NCBI GenBank assembly: GCA_022478985.1 | Contig: JAKSZP010009197.1 | Location: 310,001 to 374,000 of the forward strand | Direction: 5' to 3' | Length of the DNA: 64,000 nucleotides | Origin: Massospora cicadina | Taxonomy: Eukaryota > Entomophthoromycota > Entomophthoromycetes > Entomophthorales > Entomophthoraceae | Shown: positions 36,650-47,178 of the stretch, in pieces | Numbering within the stretch: position 1 is the first letter of the stretch | Layout: each line of letters begins with the position of its first letter | The notes under the pieces: model-generated | Seen by the model: the letters and a program-made list of their open reading frames with translations, nothing else | Databases searched by the model: none | Told to the model about the DNA's origin: nothing | Program-made: the position numbers and the translations under genes

Positions 36650-39023
36650 GTCGGTTGCGCGTATGGGGATTCGATCCTGACTCGGATGGCGCTTTGAGCT
36701 CTTCGGTTCGGATCGATCCCAAATTCGAAGCCTGGGCTTTTGTCCCACGGCCCCTACCCTACCTTCTAGAGGCGTATCCCGCTTGGCCCCCCTCGGCGGG
36801 TGATTCGATTAATAAACGTTTATTCGCCAACGGCCTCCAATCATCCCACCCCTTACGTCGGCATCACGGTATCGAGTCCCCCCAATCTACCCATTTTGAC
36901 CCGTTCGTCTTACCTCGAATCTTACCCACGTCGGATGGGAAGCGTTTCAAATCTAGCGCGTACTGGGGCCAGCCGTACAAAACCTGCAGGTGTCCGACGA
37001 AAGCGAGGTGGTTTCTAAACCGAGCTTATTAAATCTATCGTTTAACCTGGAATACCCTAACGTTTTCCATCTGAACCGGATTAAAGCTCAACTCGTTTTA
37101 CGACGATAGTTAACTTAAAGCCCCCTTACCCTAGTATGAGAGGATCGGGTGGGTTGCCTTATTAGTGATGAACCCTTTGCATTGTCTACACCCCACCTAC
37201 CTAGCCGAGCTGTCGTCGATGTTGAACCATTTTGAAGCTGGCCTCTATTACATCGCGATGGTTGATTTTGCGGCTGGCCTCTATTACATCGCGATGGTTG
37301 GGGATTTTAATCAACTTAACGTACTCTATGGCCTATAAACGATCCCTTCAAACATTTCAATTTGGATCATCATCGTACCGAGCTATCATGGGAAAGTTCT
37401 TCCAGTCCCCCGAGTTCCGAGGGTACGGTTGATCATCCCACCTTAAAATCGGGGGCCTTTATTAGGCGGGCCAACCACGCTCAACTTTTTAAATTGGAAT
37501 GGGGGTAGCTTGGAGCCTACCTTCCACCATAAAGATGGTTAAGGGTTATAGGCGCCCCGCTATAAGTCTGAATGCGGTGGCATCTCCCACGCCTTTGACC
37601 CCAATATAAAGTTATAAAGTACCGGTCGGACCATGATTAACTACCCTCGGTTACGTAAATAATTCAGGTGTCATGGTTTAATTGATAAGGGTTGGTAGAG
37701 TTGGGAGTTCCCGAAGTGGTGGGCGCGAGGTTAAACCCAGACTTTGGGGTATGGGTTGGGTTACCCGATCAGAAGTTAAGGGTGATGGGTTTACATGAAT
37801 TTAAAGCAGTACCGTGGGTTATTTAAAGGGTACCGCAATAGAATTAAAGGTGAAAAGGTGGCTGGGATGTTAAAGCTCCGTTCGATAGTTAAATCCGTTC
37901 GGTTACAATAGGAGATATCACCATGGGGATGGGTCCTTTTTTGATCCATCCTTGTTCCTGTATATATAGGATTAACGCTGTTTTAACTAGGTATAAGGGT
38001 AGTGTTTTATTGTATGGGGTAAGCGAGTTTATAGCGGAGGCTAAGTCTCAAAGCTGAAAGTATAACCGAGTTCATGGGTCTGAGATCATTTTAAGTGGAT
38101 ACCCTGGTTTAAGTTAAACCAAAGCCTTTGGCTTCTATTGATGGGTATAAAGGTGGCTGATCACCTCATGGTTGATAGACGGCAGCATCTTGAACTTTAA
38201 TTCATTTAAAGGGATCTGTCCAGTTAGTTCAGCTGGTAGTAATGATAAGTTTCTATATAAAGTACTTTAACCTATAAAGCAGATCAGGGTGTAGGCTGGA
38301 GATATAGCACCCTTTACACAACCCAGTCTAAAACTATACTCTGAGAAGGGAGGTTTTCATATATAGACTCAACCCATTAAACTAAATTAAGTGGGCTAAA
38401 AGAGCTAGCACCACCTTCTCTTATCCCAACAGGTATACTTCAAGCTAGGTATGAGCTTGGTAGGAGTCAAGGTGACTTGGATGAATAGCTCAAACCCCTT
38501 TTAGGCCCACCTTCGCTTAAGCTTCATACTAAAGCAATCAAAGTTTACAATGGTTAAACCAGCGTCAAGGTTACATAATGCCATAGGCTGTGACCAAAGG
38601 TATCTTATGCAAAGCGTTAACGTTGTAAGCCAGCAGAGGTTGTTGAAGTGTATGCTAGAGGTAGGGGTTCAGCTTTAAAGTATTGACTGTTGAGGTCTAG
38701 ACTATACCATCTCTGCAATGAAATTTAGATGTTTGAAAGATTAGTAGATTAGAATACATTGGCGTTGCTGGATCCTTGGGTTGCCATAATAGCATTTATT
38801 AATAATAGTGTAGTCATCAATACATTTGAGGTAATAGCCTGTTAAAGCTGGAATCATAGGGTTGTAAATCTAATAGGGTATAGATTTGAGCAATAGTGAG
38901 GATGAGAGAAAAGTTTGTGCTCAATAAGAGTAATAGTAGTGATCTAAGTAGTAAGTATTGAAACTGTTATAGATAAATAGCTATTGAATAGCTCGAATCA
39001 CACATTGGGATGTATAAGGTAAA
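36650..39023. other. 3' flank of the helicase gene, no recognised gene
   Basis: About 2.4 kb without a recognisable gene. CpG remains common to about 37.9 kb and falls towards 39 kb. AATAAA at 36811-36816 (162 bases after the stop) could be a polyadenylation signal. An open frame at 36655-37032 has no recognisable motif. A 28-bp exact duplication (37237 and 37273) and an rRNA-like 18-mer (37131-37148) are described under findings. Confidence 0.5.
37237..37300 (+). repeat. 36-bp tandem duplication
   Basis: The 28-bp run starting GCTGGCCTCTATTACATCGC occurs identically at 37237-37264 and 37273-37300 (36-bp period). It lies in non-coding gene-flanking DNA about 0.6 kb after the helicase stop. 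Confidence 0.85.
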
Positions 39024-39818
39024 GGATCATATCAGATATCAGCAATTATGGACCAGGTATATTCTAAGCTTATGAAAAGCTTAGAAACCATGCCTAGCAA
39101 TTTCACTTAATTATATTTGACTATGATGACATGGGATCAAGGGCTTTTCTGGTTAGGTCAGACTTAGATTAAGTTTTGACTTAATGGCTCAGCCACGTGG
39201 GCTTTGTTGGTCTAATCAAAATTAGTTTATAATATCAGTCAAGTTTTCAATCAAATTAATTACTAATTAGTGATATGAATTGCCTTGGTATGTGCTGCCA
39301 ATTGTATGTGAAAGTGAATTGGTTCAGCTATTTTAAAGATGTGTACAAAATACCATATCAAGAATGATGACGGTGTTTACACTGACCCTGAGGCTGAGCA
39401 TGATGCCCTGAGTCAAAGTATATATAGATACTCTTACAAACTTTTATGTGACCAAGTGCCACTAAAAATAAGATATCATGGGTAAGATGTAGTGACTATC
39501 AAACCCTATAAATAACTTTAAGTTGATACTATTAAAGTATATTTCCTCTATTAGACGAGTTTATAATTTTCTTATATATTTTTTACATTAGCACTTCATT
39601 TTATATTAGTCAATTTTCACTTGAGATCAGTAGGATCAGGGTGGCATGCTATTGTCCAAGTGAAATGACAGGGTATATGATTGGAGTATTACCAAGAAGC
39701 TATATTATAAATTTTAAATTCACCATCCTGTCTATTGTCCTCACAAATTAGATGCTCAAAACCACATCCCACCCTTGAAGAAGAACCAGCCCTCTGAAGC
39801 AGACACCCAAATTCAACA
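39024..39818 (+). repeat. 5' LTR of element E, truncated at its 5' end
   Basis: Aligns with 47258-48055. The first 79 bp of the 3' LTR have no counterpart before 39024, so the 5' LTR has lost its beginning and any 5' target-site duplication. It ends TTCAACA, followed by AG and the PBS. TATAAATA at 39507-39514 is the likely core promoter. Confidence 0.92.
39507..39514 (+). promoter_or_regulatory. LTR TATA box
   Basis: TATAAATA, conserved in both LTRs (39507 and 47742). In the 3' LTR it lies 25 bases before AATAAA (47767-47772), where the 5' LTR has ATTAAA. This fits a promoter and polyadenylation signal bracketing the R region. Confidence 0.55.
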
Positions 39819-39820
39819 AG

Positions 39821-39838
39821 TGGTGCTCATGGCTGGGA
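39821..39838 (+). other. primer-binding site of element E
   Basis: TGGTGCTCATGGCTGGGA begins two bases after the LTR end. Its complement ends in CCA and could form the T-arm and acceptor 3' strand of a tRNA with discriminator A; I cannot name the tRNA. The likely gag ATG (39829) lies inside the site. Confidence 0.7.
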
Positions 39839-41932
39839 CCGCAGAGGGTGATTGCGCTAAACAGGGGAGCAATCCCAATCAATTATTCAGAACCATTGCT
39901 GGGCCCAATAGGAACACTGAAATAACTGTGTCCCAGATTAATTAGAAAGAAGTACCCATTATTACCTATCCCAACAATCCCATTTCATCTGAAGAGCTGG
40001 AACATCTTGAGCAGCAGTTATTAAGAGGGTATCAATTAGGACAAGGGCCCGCAGACAATAGTAGCAACCCTTTTTACCACCAATGACAGCAAGATATGTT
40101 GTGGATGAGATATCTTGCTCATCATCAATTAAGTGTAGCTCAGATCTGAAACAATTTAATTGGGATAGAGAATATCACCCAATACTTAATTGAATTTGTA
40201 CATCCCACCTCTAGAAATTCTCAGATGACAATCACCCACCATCATGCAGCCATTACTGAGTTAGTGAACTTCTCTCACAACTCCAGCCAGGCAGGCCAAA
40301 TTCTAAATGAGCAATTGGAAGCTAACTTCGCTGAGGTCCATTCAAGTTTGGAGGCAAATCACAACTTAGCCACTTGGGCTAATGACCAGGTAGCAGTATT
40401 AGCACAAGAGCTAAAATGACAGATTGCATCCTATCTTTGAAAATTTCTTAGAGGAAAGAAGAGTCACCGAATCTTGGGTCAGCAATATCACTCAGACTTC
40501 TATTAATGCTTCAGAGTCTATGAGGCTTAATCACGAAGCCCAAGAGGCACAGTTAAACCATAACGATGAATTCTGTGACCAGTATCGATGCCTGATCACC
40601 CAAATTTCACAGATGAAGGATGAATACACCAGAAAAATCAATTACTGGCAAACACAATTTGAGGACCAATGGGCAAAAAATGAAAAAAAAATCAATACTA
40701 TTGATTGTCTTAATCTACAGATCAATAATCTCAATGATGATGTTAATATTATTAATGAGTCAAAGAATAATCTCCATGGAGAATTAAACCAGTGCATGAA
40801 GGCCATAAAAGAAAAGGACCAAGTGATTTCCACCTTGCAGCTACAAGCTACTAGCCTGAATGAGGAAATTGCAAAATTAAAATTAAAAAACCAAAATCAT
40901 GTCAACTGGGAAAACAAAATCAACGAGAAAATTTGAGCTCTGGATGACAGGCATTATCAGTGTGCTACAACCCACTTGACTGGAAATTCTTCTGAATATT
41001 ATGAGGACAAAGCTTCAGAAATAGCTACCAAAATGGACGCTGGGCCACGTTGACAACAGCCTAGCAATATGGTTGCCTTGGCCAACCCTAGCGCCCTCAA
41101 ACTGGGATATGATGCCCCAATGCCCTAGTATGCCTAGCTCTAGTCAACCTAGAAGTAATTGTGATAACCAGGAATAGGGAAGCAATAATTATAAACCAGC
41201 AAACCTGCCAGTCTTTGACAAGAACAGAAGTATTACCACATTTGTCAAACGTTTTGAAATGGCTATGCATGGGGCCAGCGACTGCAACAAAGCAGCCACC
41301 ATGATTAACTGCTTGGATGAGCGGAGCATTGAGTTGATTATGCCTCACATTAACAAAAATTAACATATGCCAAAGTCAAGGAGGCTGTGCTTCATGAATT
41401 TGGAGGTCCAGAACGGATGTCAACCAGAAAATCCAAGTTTATGAACATCAGCTTTAAGAAAGATGAAGCAATTGACAAATTTGCAGATTGATTCTATTGC
41501 AAAGCTCAAGTTCTCTTAGGCGCATGGGCTATGGTCAATTTTGATGCCAAGATGGCACTAGAGCATGCAGTAAAACCTTACCCTAATCTATCAAACACCC
41601 TATTGCCTGCTTTTGTGCAAAACCTTGCAACATCTGAATTGATTGACTACTTGCACAGATGCTCAAAAAATTATAGCCCTCCTAATACTGGTTACAGATT
41701 GGGAACCACTGCCTTTTCTGGAAAGCCCTTCAAAACTAATAAGAAGATTGACAGTAATCCGCCTATAAGAAATGAGCAAAACTTGAATGAAAGAGCCCCA
41801 CAGCCAGTAAGTGAAATTACTTGCTTTAATTGCCATCATAAAGGTCACTATGCTTCCCAATGCCATCAGCAAAATGTCAACATAGTCCTTCCTGACACCA
41901 TGAAAGAGAAGGGAAAAGAACAAGCACAATAG
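39829..41932 (+). pseudogene. gag of element E, frame-broken
   Basis: The frame starts MAGTAEGDCAKQGSN and passes a long coiled-coil-like region (40424-40936, many E, K, N, Q). A capsid-like part follows (PANLPVFDKNRSITTFVKRF near 41200), then the zinc knuckle CFNCHHKGHYASQC (41822-41863, CX2CX4HX4C). Frameshifts occur near 40420, 41100 and 41365. In-frame TGA sits where Arg is expected, for example in FAD-stop-FYCKAQ near 41490. Gag would form the particle and bind RNA. Confidence 0.8.
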
Positions 41933-42269
41933 ATGCGGGATACTCTAATTTGCCTAAGACACTAGTCCCACCCGATCAACAAGAAAACAATGGCCACAGG
42001 GCCTCATTAGACAATGAAATCGATTCTATTTTAGTATCAAACAAAGATTCCTCAAATATACATGTGGTAACTTGCTCCCAGAGTAAGGTTGTCATACCTG
42101 AAGCCTCTGAGATAGTCACTAAACCCTATGTGCAACAAATACTTGAGAATATTCCAGCTGATGGGCTGAGCAATGCAACAGATACCCCAAGCCTGAAAGG
42201 GGTCAATATAGCAATGCCAATTGACACATTCATCAATGAATGCTCAATATTGGGAATACTTTGAAGCAC

Positions 42270-42800
42270 ACTCTTAACTCCCTGGATTATTCCCATATTC
42301 ACTTGGTAAACTCTATTGATTCTTATTACTCTGAATACACTTATGTGGATATTCTAGTCAACAAGGTTAAAGTTGTAGCTATTGTTGATAGTGGAGAACC
42401 TGTAAACATTGTTTCCATGAAGCTGGTTAAGAAACTGAAAATAGCTCCAGATATTGACCATCATCAAGAATATGGAACCGCAGGCCTTAACATCACTAAG
42501 AGTGAAGGAGCTTACAGAGCTTTGCCACTGTGATTTGGAGCTTTGGTAGTAGCTGCACCTGCTATAGTGCTTCCAAACGCCAATTATGACATATTAATTG
42601 GAACTAGTTTTTTAGGGACCTATGGGATCTCATGCGATTTTAAAGAAAACATCTTGACAACATTGGTCCAATCACTTCCAATTTATTACTCTCATAACAA
42701 TACAAAGCCCACAAGCTATTGTAGGAATTTTATCGTTATATCTTATGCCAATGGGATAATACCAGTAGGGTATATTCAGCGGGGGAATTGAAGCCACCCC
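42270..42800 (+). pseudogene. aspartic protease of element E
   Basis: VVAIVDSGEPVNIVS carries the active-site D-S-G (Asp codon 42387-42389), followed by KLVKKLKIAPDI and the conserved NYDILIGTSFLGTYG. One TGA (42531-42533) interrupts ALPL-stop-FGALVV. The protease cleaves the gag-pol polyprotein. It is the best preserved of the proteases in the window. Confidence 0.85.
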
Positions 42801-43299
42801 ATGCCAACTGCCATAAACAAAAATCGAGGAATACCTCTACATGTGAATAAGGATGTGACAATAGCTCCAGGCCATCAACTGGTTATGAGGTTTGGTTTTT
42901 ACTGGATATTCTAGAAGGACTGTATGGGGAGGTTGTATCCCCATGGCATCATTCTCATATGGAACCTAGTGTGGCGCCTGGAATACTCATACCGGGGCAC
43001 AGAGAGATTGATGTCCTACTAGCAAATTTGACCAGCAAAAATATTAAGGTCAAGAAATATCAAGTAGTCACTTTTGTGCATCTGTTTCCAAGGGACGAAT
43101 TGATATCAGCTGTCAAATTTGGTGACTTATCTGAGTTCAGCTTACCAACTGAAACCCTTGGGGAACATACTGTAATATCCCAAGAATCATTCACCAGATT
43201 ATTGGAACAACAGAGGGATGAAGCACTAGAGTTGTTTGAATGATACTCTGAAATTTTTGCCAAAGATGACCAAGATTTAGGTTGTGCAAAAGGAGTTCA

Positions 43300-43970
43300 G
43301 CATATTGTTGATACTGGGGACCATATGCCTATTAGAATGAGGCCAAACTAATGCCCCAGAGCCAGTAACAAAATAGTTGGTGAAGAGTTAGACAAATTTC
43401 TGAAAAGCGGATTGATAGTGCCATCTAAAAGCCTGTGGGCCAGCCCTGTTTTAATCATAAAGAAAAAAGATGGCAGTAATCAAGCTGTGATTGATTATTG
43501 ACACCTCAATGCCATTACAAAAAAGGATTCATATCTGTTGCCCAGAATTGATGATGATCTGGACTGTCTGGGAGGGGCAAAGTACTTTACCACAATGGAC
43601 CTCATCTCCAGATATTGGCAAATTGAGTTGCCACCAGAGGAGCAGGAAAAATGCGCGATGATTGCTGCTCAAGGGCATTTTCAACTGACACGCATGCCAC
43701 AGGGGCTGTGTAATGCACTGGCAACCTTTCAGCGCGCAATGGACACGATTTTGGGGGACCTTATATTATCCTGCGTTCTGGTGTATCTGGATGACATCAA
43801 TGTCTTTTCGCGAATATTTTCTGAACATCTGGAGCACCTCAAGCAAGTGTTCAAACATCTGTTGAAGGCCAATCTGAAGATAAAACCTAGAAAATGCCAG
43901 TTCTTTAAAGAAAAATTGAAATACCTCAGGTTTGTCATTGATTCCAAGGGCTTGCAGCCTCAGCCTTAAA
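43300..43970 (+). pseudogene. reverse transcriptase of element E
   Basis: Contains SGLIVPSKSLWASPVLIIKK, FTTMDLISRYWQIELP, LTRMPQGLCNALATFQRAMD and the active site VLVYLDDINVFS (YLDD at 43784-43795), all characteristic of Ty3/gypsy RT. A TGA replaces the expected Arg in VIDY-stop-HLNAI (43498-43500), a TAA occurs near 43351, and the domain ends at another TAA after GLQPQP. The catalytic residues are intact. Confidence 0.93.
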
Positions 43971-44159
43971 AGGTGGAGGCGATTAACAATATGCAACCTC
44001 CGTCGAGTATGAGAGATGTAAAATTTTCTTAGGCATGGTAGGATACTATCAAAGATTTGTGGAAGGGTTTGCAAATATTTCTGAGCTTCTATTCCACTTG
44101 CTACAAGGAGGAGTTCGTTTTTGCTGGGCAGAGGAATGCCAATAAGCCTTTGAGGCTTT

Positions 44160-44590
44160 AAAACAAAATGAGCTTGGCACCTATCCTCCAATATCCCAAT
44201 TTCAGCAAGCCTTTTATCATACAAACTGACACCTCGTTGACTGTAATTGGTGGTGTGCTATCGCAGATTGGGGATGATGGCAAGGAGCATCTGGTCGCTT
44301 ATTGCAGCAGGACGCTGAATAAGCATGAGCATAATTATATGGTGACTGAAAGAGAATGCCTGGCTGTCATCTATGCTTGTAAATAATTTCAAGTTTACAT
44401 TCATGGCACCAAGTTCCAAGTAGTAACGGATCACAGCTCATTATGATGGCTCCATAATCTCAAGGAACCTGAAGGATGGTTAGCCCGCTGGGCTCTGAAA
44501 TTACAAGCATACAATTATGAAATTATTCATAGAGCTGGAGCGGCCCATCAAAATGCAGATGGACTATTGCGACTTCCCATTGTAGCTGTC
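44160..44590 (+). pseudogene. RNase H of element E
   Basis: FIIQTDTSLTVIGGVLSQ begins the domain; LVAYCSRTLNKHEHNYMVTE and ERECLAVIYACK follow. After a TAA at an expected Gln come TDHSSL-stop-WLHNLKEP and IIHRAGAAHQNADGLLRLP. It degrades the RNA strand of the RNA:DNA hybrid during reverse transcription. Spacing to RT is typical. Confidence 0.88.
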
Positions 44591-44859
44591 CTGAGCAATT
44601 TGGCCGATGAGCTTCATGAAAAAATGATTAACCAAATATATGGAGATGAGCCACCCAAAGTTCAAAAAGTGATTGAGAAAGCATTAATTGACACTGAATA
44701 TTGAGATGGAGTTTTTATACAAACTTAAGCCCAATGGACAATGTCAAATCTTTCCAAAACCTTCCAACCAAATGGAAATTATCACACAAGTACACAAGGC
44801 TTTCAGACATGGGGAATGACCAAGACATTAGAATTAATTTAATTCAGTTACTATTGGGA

Positions 44860-45811
44860 TTCCATGCGATTCAATATCCAAGATGTGCTCAATAAATGTC
44901 ATTCATGCCAAATCACAAAACCTATGAAGTTGGATGTGAAATACCGTTTGATCAAACCTGACTGGGCCTGGCATACCATATCAATTGATGTAATTGGCCC
45001 TTTGCCTGTGAGTAGCCTAGGCAACAAATACATAATTGTTGCTATTGACCATCTAATGAAATGGGTGGAAGCAAAAGCAATTTGAGATGTTGGGGCCCTA
45101 ACTACTGCCAAGTTCATTATGGATAATATTATCTATAAGCACAGATGCCCCCAGAAGATATTGACAGACAATGGCACGAATTTTACTGCCCAAATGGTAC
45201 AACAGCTAAATGAGTTGATGTCTATCAAAGGAGTGTTGTCAAAACCATACCATCCTGAGACTAATGGTATGGTAGAGCGAGTGAATGGCACTTTAGTCAG
45301 CATTTTACGCAAAAACGCAGCCTTGGCGCCTTTGCAATGGGCAACTTCAATTAGTGTGACCATGTTTACATACAATATCAGACACCACAGCAGCACAGGC
45401 CACTCTCCATTTTGACTTTTGTATGGTAGACAGCCCTCTCTACCTCCATTATTATATTCAGTACTCAGTTCAACTGATGCAATTAACCCAAATAACTATG
45501 TCAAGCAACTAGCAAAGACCCTAATCAAGTTGCAATCTGAAGCTTATCAAAATGCTATTAGTCAAAAAACTATTCAGAAGAGCTACAATGATGCTAAATG
45601 GGCTATGGTGACTAAGTTCAATGAAGGAGATTTAGTAGTATATTGTGACACTCATAGCGCAGGCCGCGCGCACAAGCTAGCCTTGCTCTGGAAGGGTCCA
45701 TTTATCATTTTGGAGAAATCATCTGAAGATGTATATACCATTAAGGATCAAGGCGGCTGGGTTGTGAATTGAGTACACGCTAAGTTCCTTCATCCATATC
45801 ATAAAGAATAA
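44860..45811 (+). pseudogene. integrase of element E (D,D35E)
   Basis: The catalytic core has ISIDVIGPLP (Asp 44987-44989), LTDNGTNF (Asp 45167-45169) and GMVERVNG (Glu 45275-45277). Exactly 35 residues separate the second Asp and the Glu. The C-terminal part includes LLYGRQPSLPPLL and LLWKGPFIILEK (GPF-like region). In-frame TGA codons at 45082, 45413 and 45770 sit at expected Arg positions. The frame ends near 45811. Confidence 0.92.
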
Positions 45812-45895
45812 TAATATAAAAATATAATAAATAAATATATATATAATATATAAATAATATATAATAAAAAAAAAGAAAAATAATAATAATAATTG
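45812..45895. repeat. AT-rich simple sequence
   Basis: A run of A and T only or nearly so (TATAATAAATAAATATAT and similar), directly after the integrase frame. Low-complexity DNA without other signal. Confidence 0.8.
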
Positions 45896-45978
45896 CAAGC
45901 CGTAGAGTTTAATTTGTTAATTTGATGCCTTGCTGGCATTAGAACTAGGTTCCCCCTCTTTGGTAGGGGGAGGAGAGC

Positions 45979-46191
45979 ATGATCAAACTGGAGAACCCTG
46001 CAACAGAACCGGAGAGAGGCGAATTTCATACAAATCCTGACTATCTAGACCCTGGTGGAGATGTGTCAAACCCAAGAAAGCTCAGCACCAGGCACGCTGG
46101 CCCTGTCAGCTTAGGAAAGGCCATCAAACTAAAGGGAAAGTCCATTGGTAGGGACTTCAGAATAGGTGGGAGAGATTTGACTCTGGAGTAA
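45979..46191 (+). other. small sense open frame after integrase
   Basis: A 70-codon ATG frame (contains EFHTNPDYLDPGGDVSNPRK) between integrase and the 3' LTR. No family is recognised. It overlaps the 3' end of the antisense frame, and only one of the two may be real. Confidence 0.3.
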
Positions 46192-47059
46192 ACACCGCCA
46201 AAAGGAAGACACAATCGGCAAGAAGACTCTCAAGGCAAGGGTAAACAGAGGGGAGGAACTCATTCACACAAAACATTTGGGAACAGGCCTCATCTAATAC
46301 CCTGCGCATGTTGGGCATGGTATTGGTGGGGAGCAACAAAGGAGGGAAGCAAACGCATGCACCCAAAAGAGCCATCTGGGGGACAAACTTCTTGGGAAGC
46401 CCCTTAGCCAAGCTCTTACAAAGGGCTCAGTATAGCACCAGGATGCACAAATCCTTCAAAACCTGAGTCTTGAGGCCCAACGCAATGTGAAAATTGGTAT
46501 GAACCAAAGTGGGTTCACACCAAATCCTAGCAACAGTGTTAGCAAAAATAAGGGCCTGGTTGGCCTCAAAGATATTGTAAGCGGCAACCTCAGGACCAGT
46601 TTTTAAGTGCAGATGACAAGTAGGCGTTCACAAGCTCTGAAATTGAGTCAAGCTCAAGACCCAACAAAGCCACACTGCCTGCATGAAGGGAGGAAGCAAG
46701 ATTTTTGAAGGGAAGACATTAAAAAGCAAAAACAAGAAGTCTGGAAGAAGATCCCCATCCAAAGAAAATTGATCTCAGATCAGGGTTTCTTTGGACTGAA
46801 TGGCTTCAGAAGGCTGAAGAGATATTGAATATGTCAAAAGGGGATCCCGCTTAACCCATCAGGATGTTTGACTAACTGCACTTGTTGCCACGGAGGCTTG
46901 TTTGGGTTGATTGATGGGTGCTATCTTAACAGGTTGTGAAACTGAACTTTCTAGTATCATTGAAGTGTAGCTGGTCGACCCAGCTTGAGGTTCATGGGCA
47001 ACACACCCAAGTTGACAATAGCTCGCCGCATGGACTTGCTTAGCCTTAGGAAGGCTCAT
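46157..47059 (-). pseudogene. antisense reading frame between integrase and 3' LTR of element E
   Basis: On the minus strand an ATG at 47059 (MSLPKAKQVHAASYCQLGCV) opens a frame traced over about 300 codons to a TGA at 46157. In the traced reading the only interruptions are TGA codons (for example 46859-46861, 46775-46777, 46427-46429), with no TAA or TAG. There are probably two single-base slips at T5 runs (46702-46706, 46600-46604). The middle is hydrophobic and protein-like (VAAYNIFEANQALIFANTVA; KSLAKGLPKKFVPQMALLGA). The pattern continues with further TGAs to a TAA at 45917-45919. No family is recognised. Antisense ORFs at this position are known in some plant gypsy elements (established knowledge), but homology is not shown here. 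Confidence 0.5.
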
Positions 47060-47167
47060 TGGTATAAGGTGGAAAGGCTATTAAGATAACGTTCATACTT
47101 GGAGGAGCGCAAAAAGCTAGACATTGTGACCCAAGAAGAAGGGTACCTGCCATTTATATACAGTCAA

Positions 47168-47178
47168 GGCGGGGGAAT
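47168..47178 (+). other. polypurine tract of element E
   Basis: AAGGCGGGGGAAT-like purine-rich run immediately before the TGTTGA start of the 3' LTR, where the plus-strand primer is expected. Confidence 0.6.

Noticed and set aside
31251..36748. Many long open frames opposite to or overlapping the helicase, for example 35168-35908 minus (246 codons)
   Set aside because: They are expected shadows in GC-rich coding DNA, follow the codon phase of the helicase and show no domains.
36655..37032. 125-codon frame directly after the helicase stop
   Set aside because: It opens at TTG, overlaps the expected 3' untranslated region, has low-complexity composition and no recognisable domain.
38211..38280. 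tRNA-like A-box sequence (AGTTCAGCTGGTAG)
   Set aside because: No B box at the proper distance and no cloverleaf pairing could be found.
45812..45895. CRISPR-like or origin-like repeats in the AT run
   Set aside because: Simple A/T sequence without spacers or defined units.
40225..47059. TGA read as arginine (alternative genetic code)
   Set aside because: TGA at Arg positions is common in element E. However, the helicase coding sequence contains no internal TGA, uses CGN including CGA for Arg, and ends in TGA just after the conserved C-terminus. CpG decay explains the pattern without recoding.
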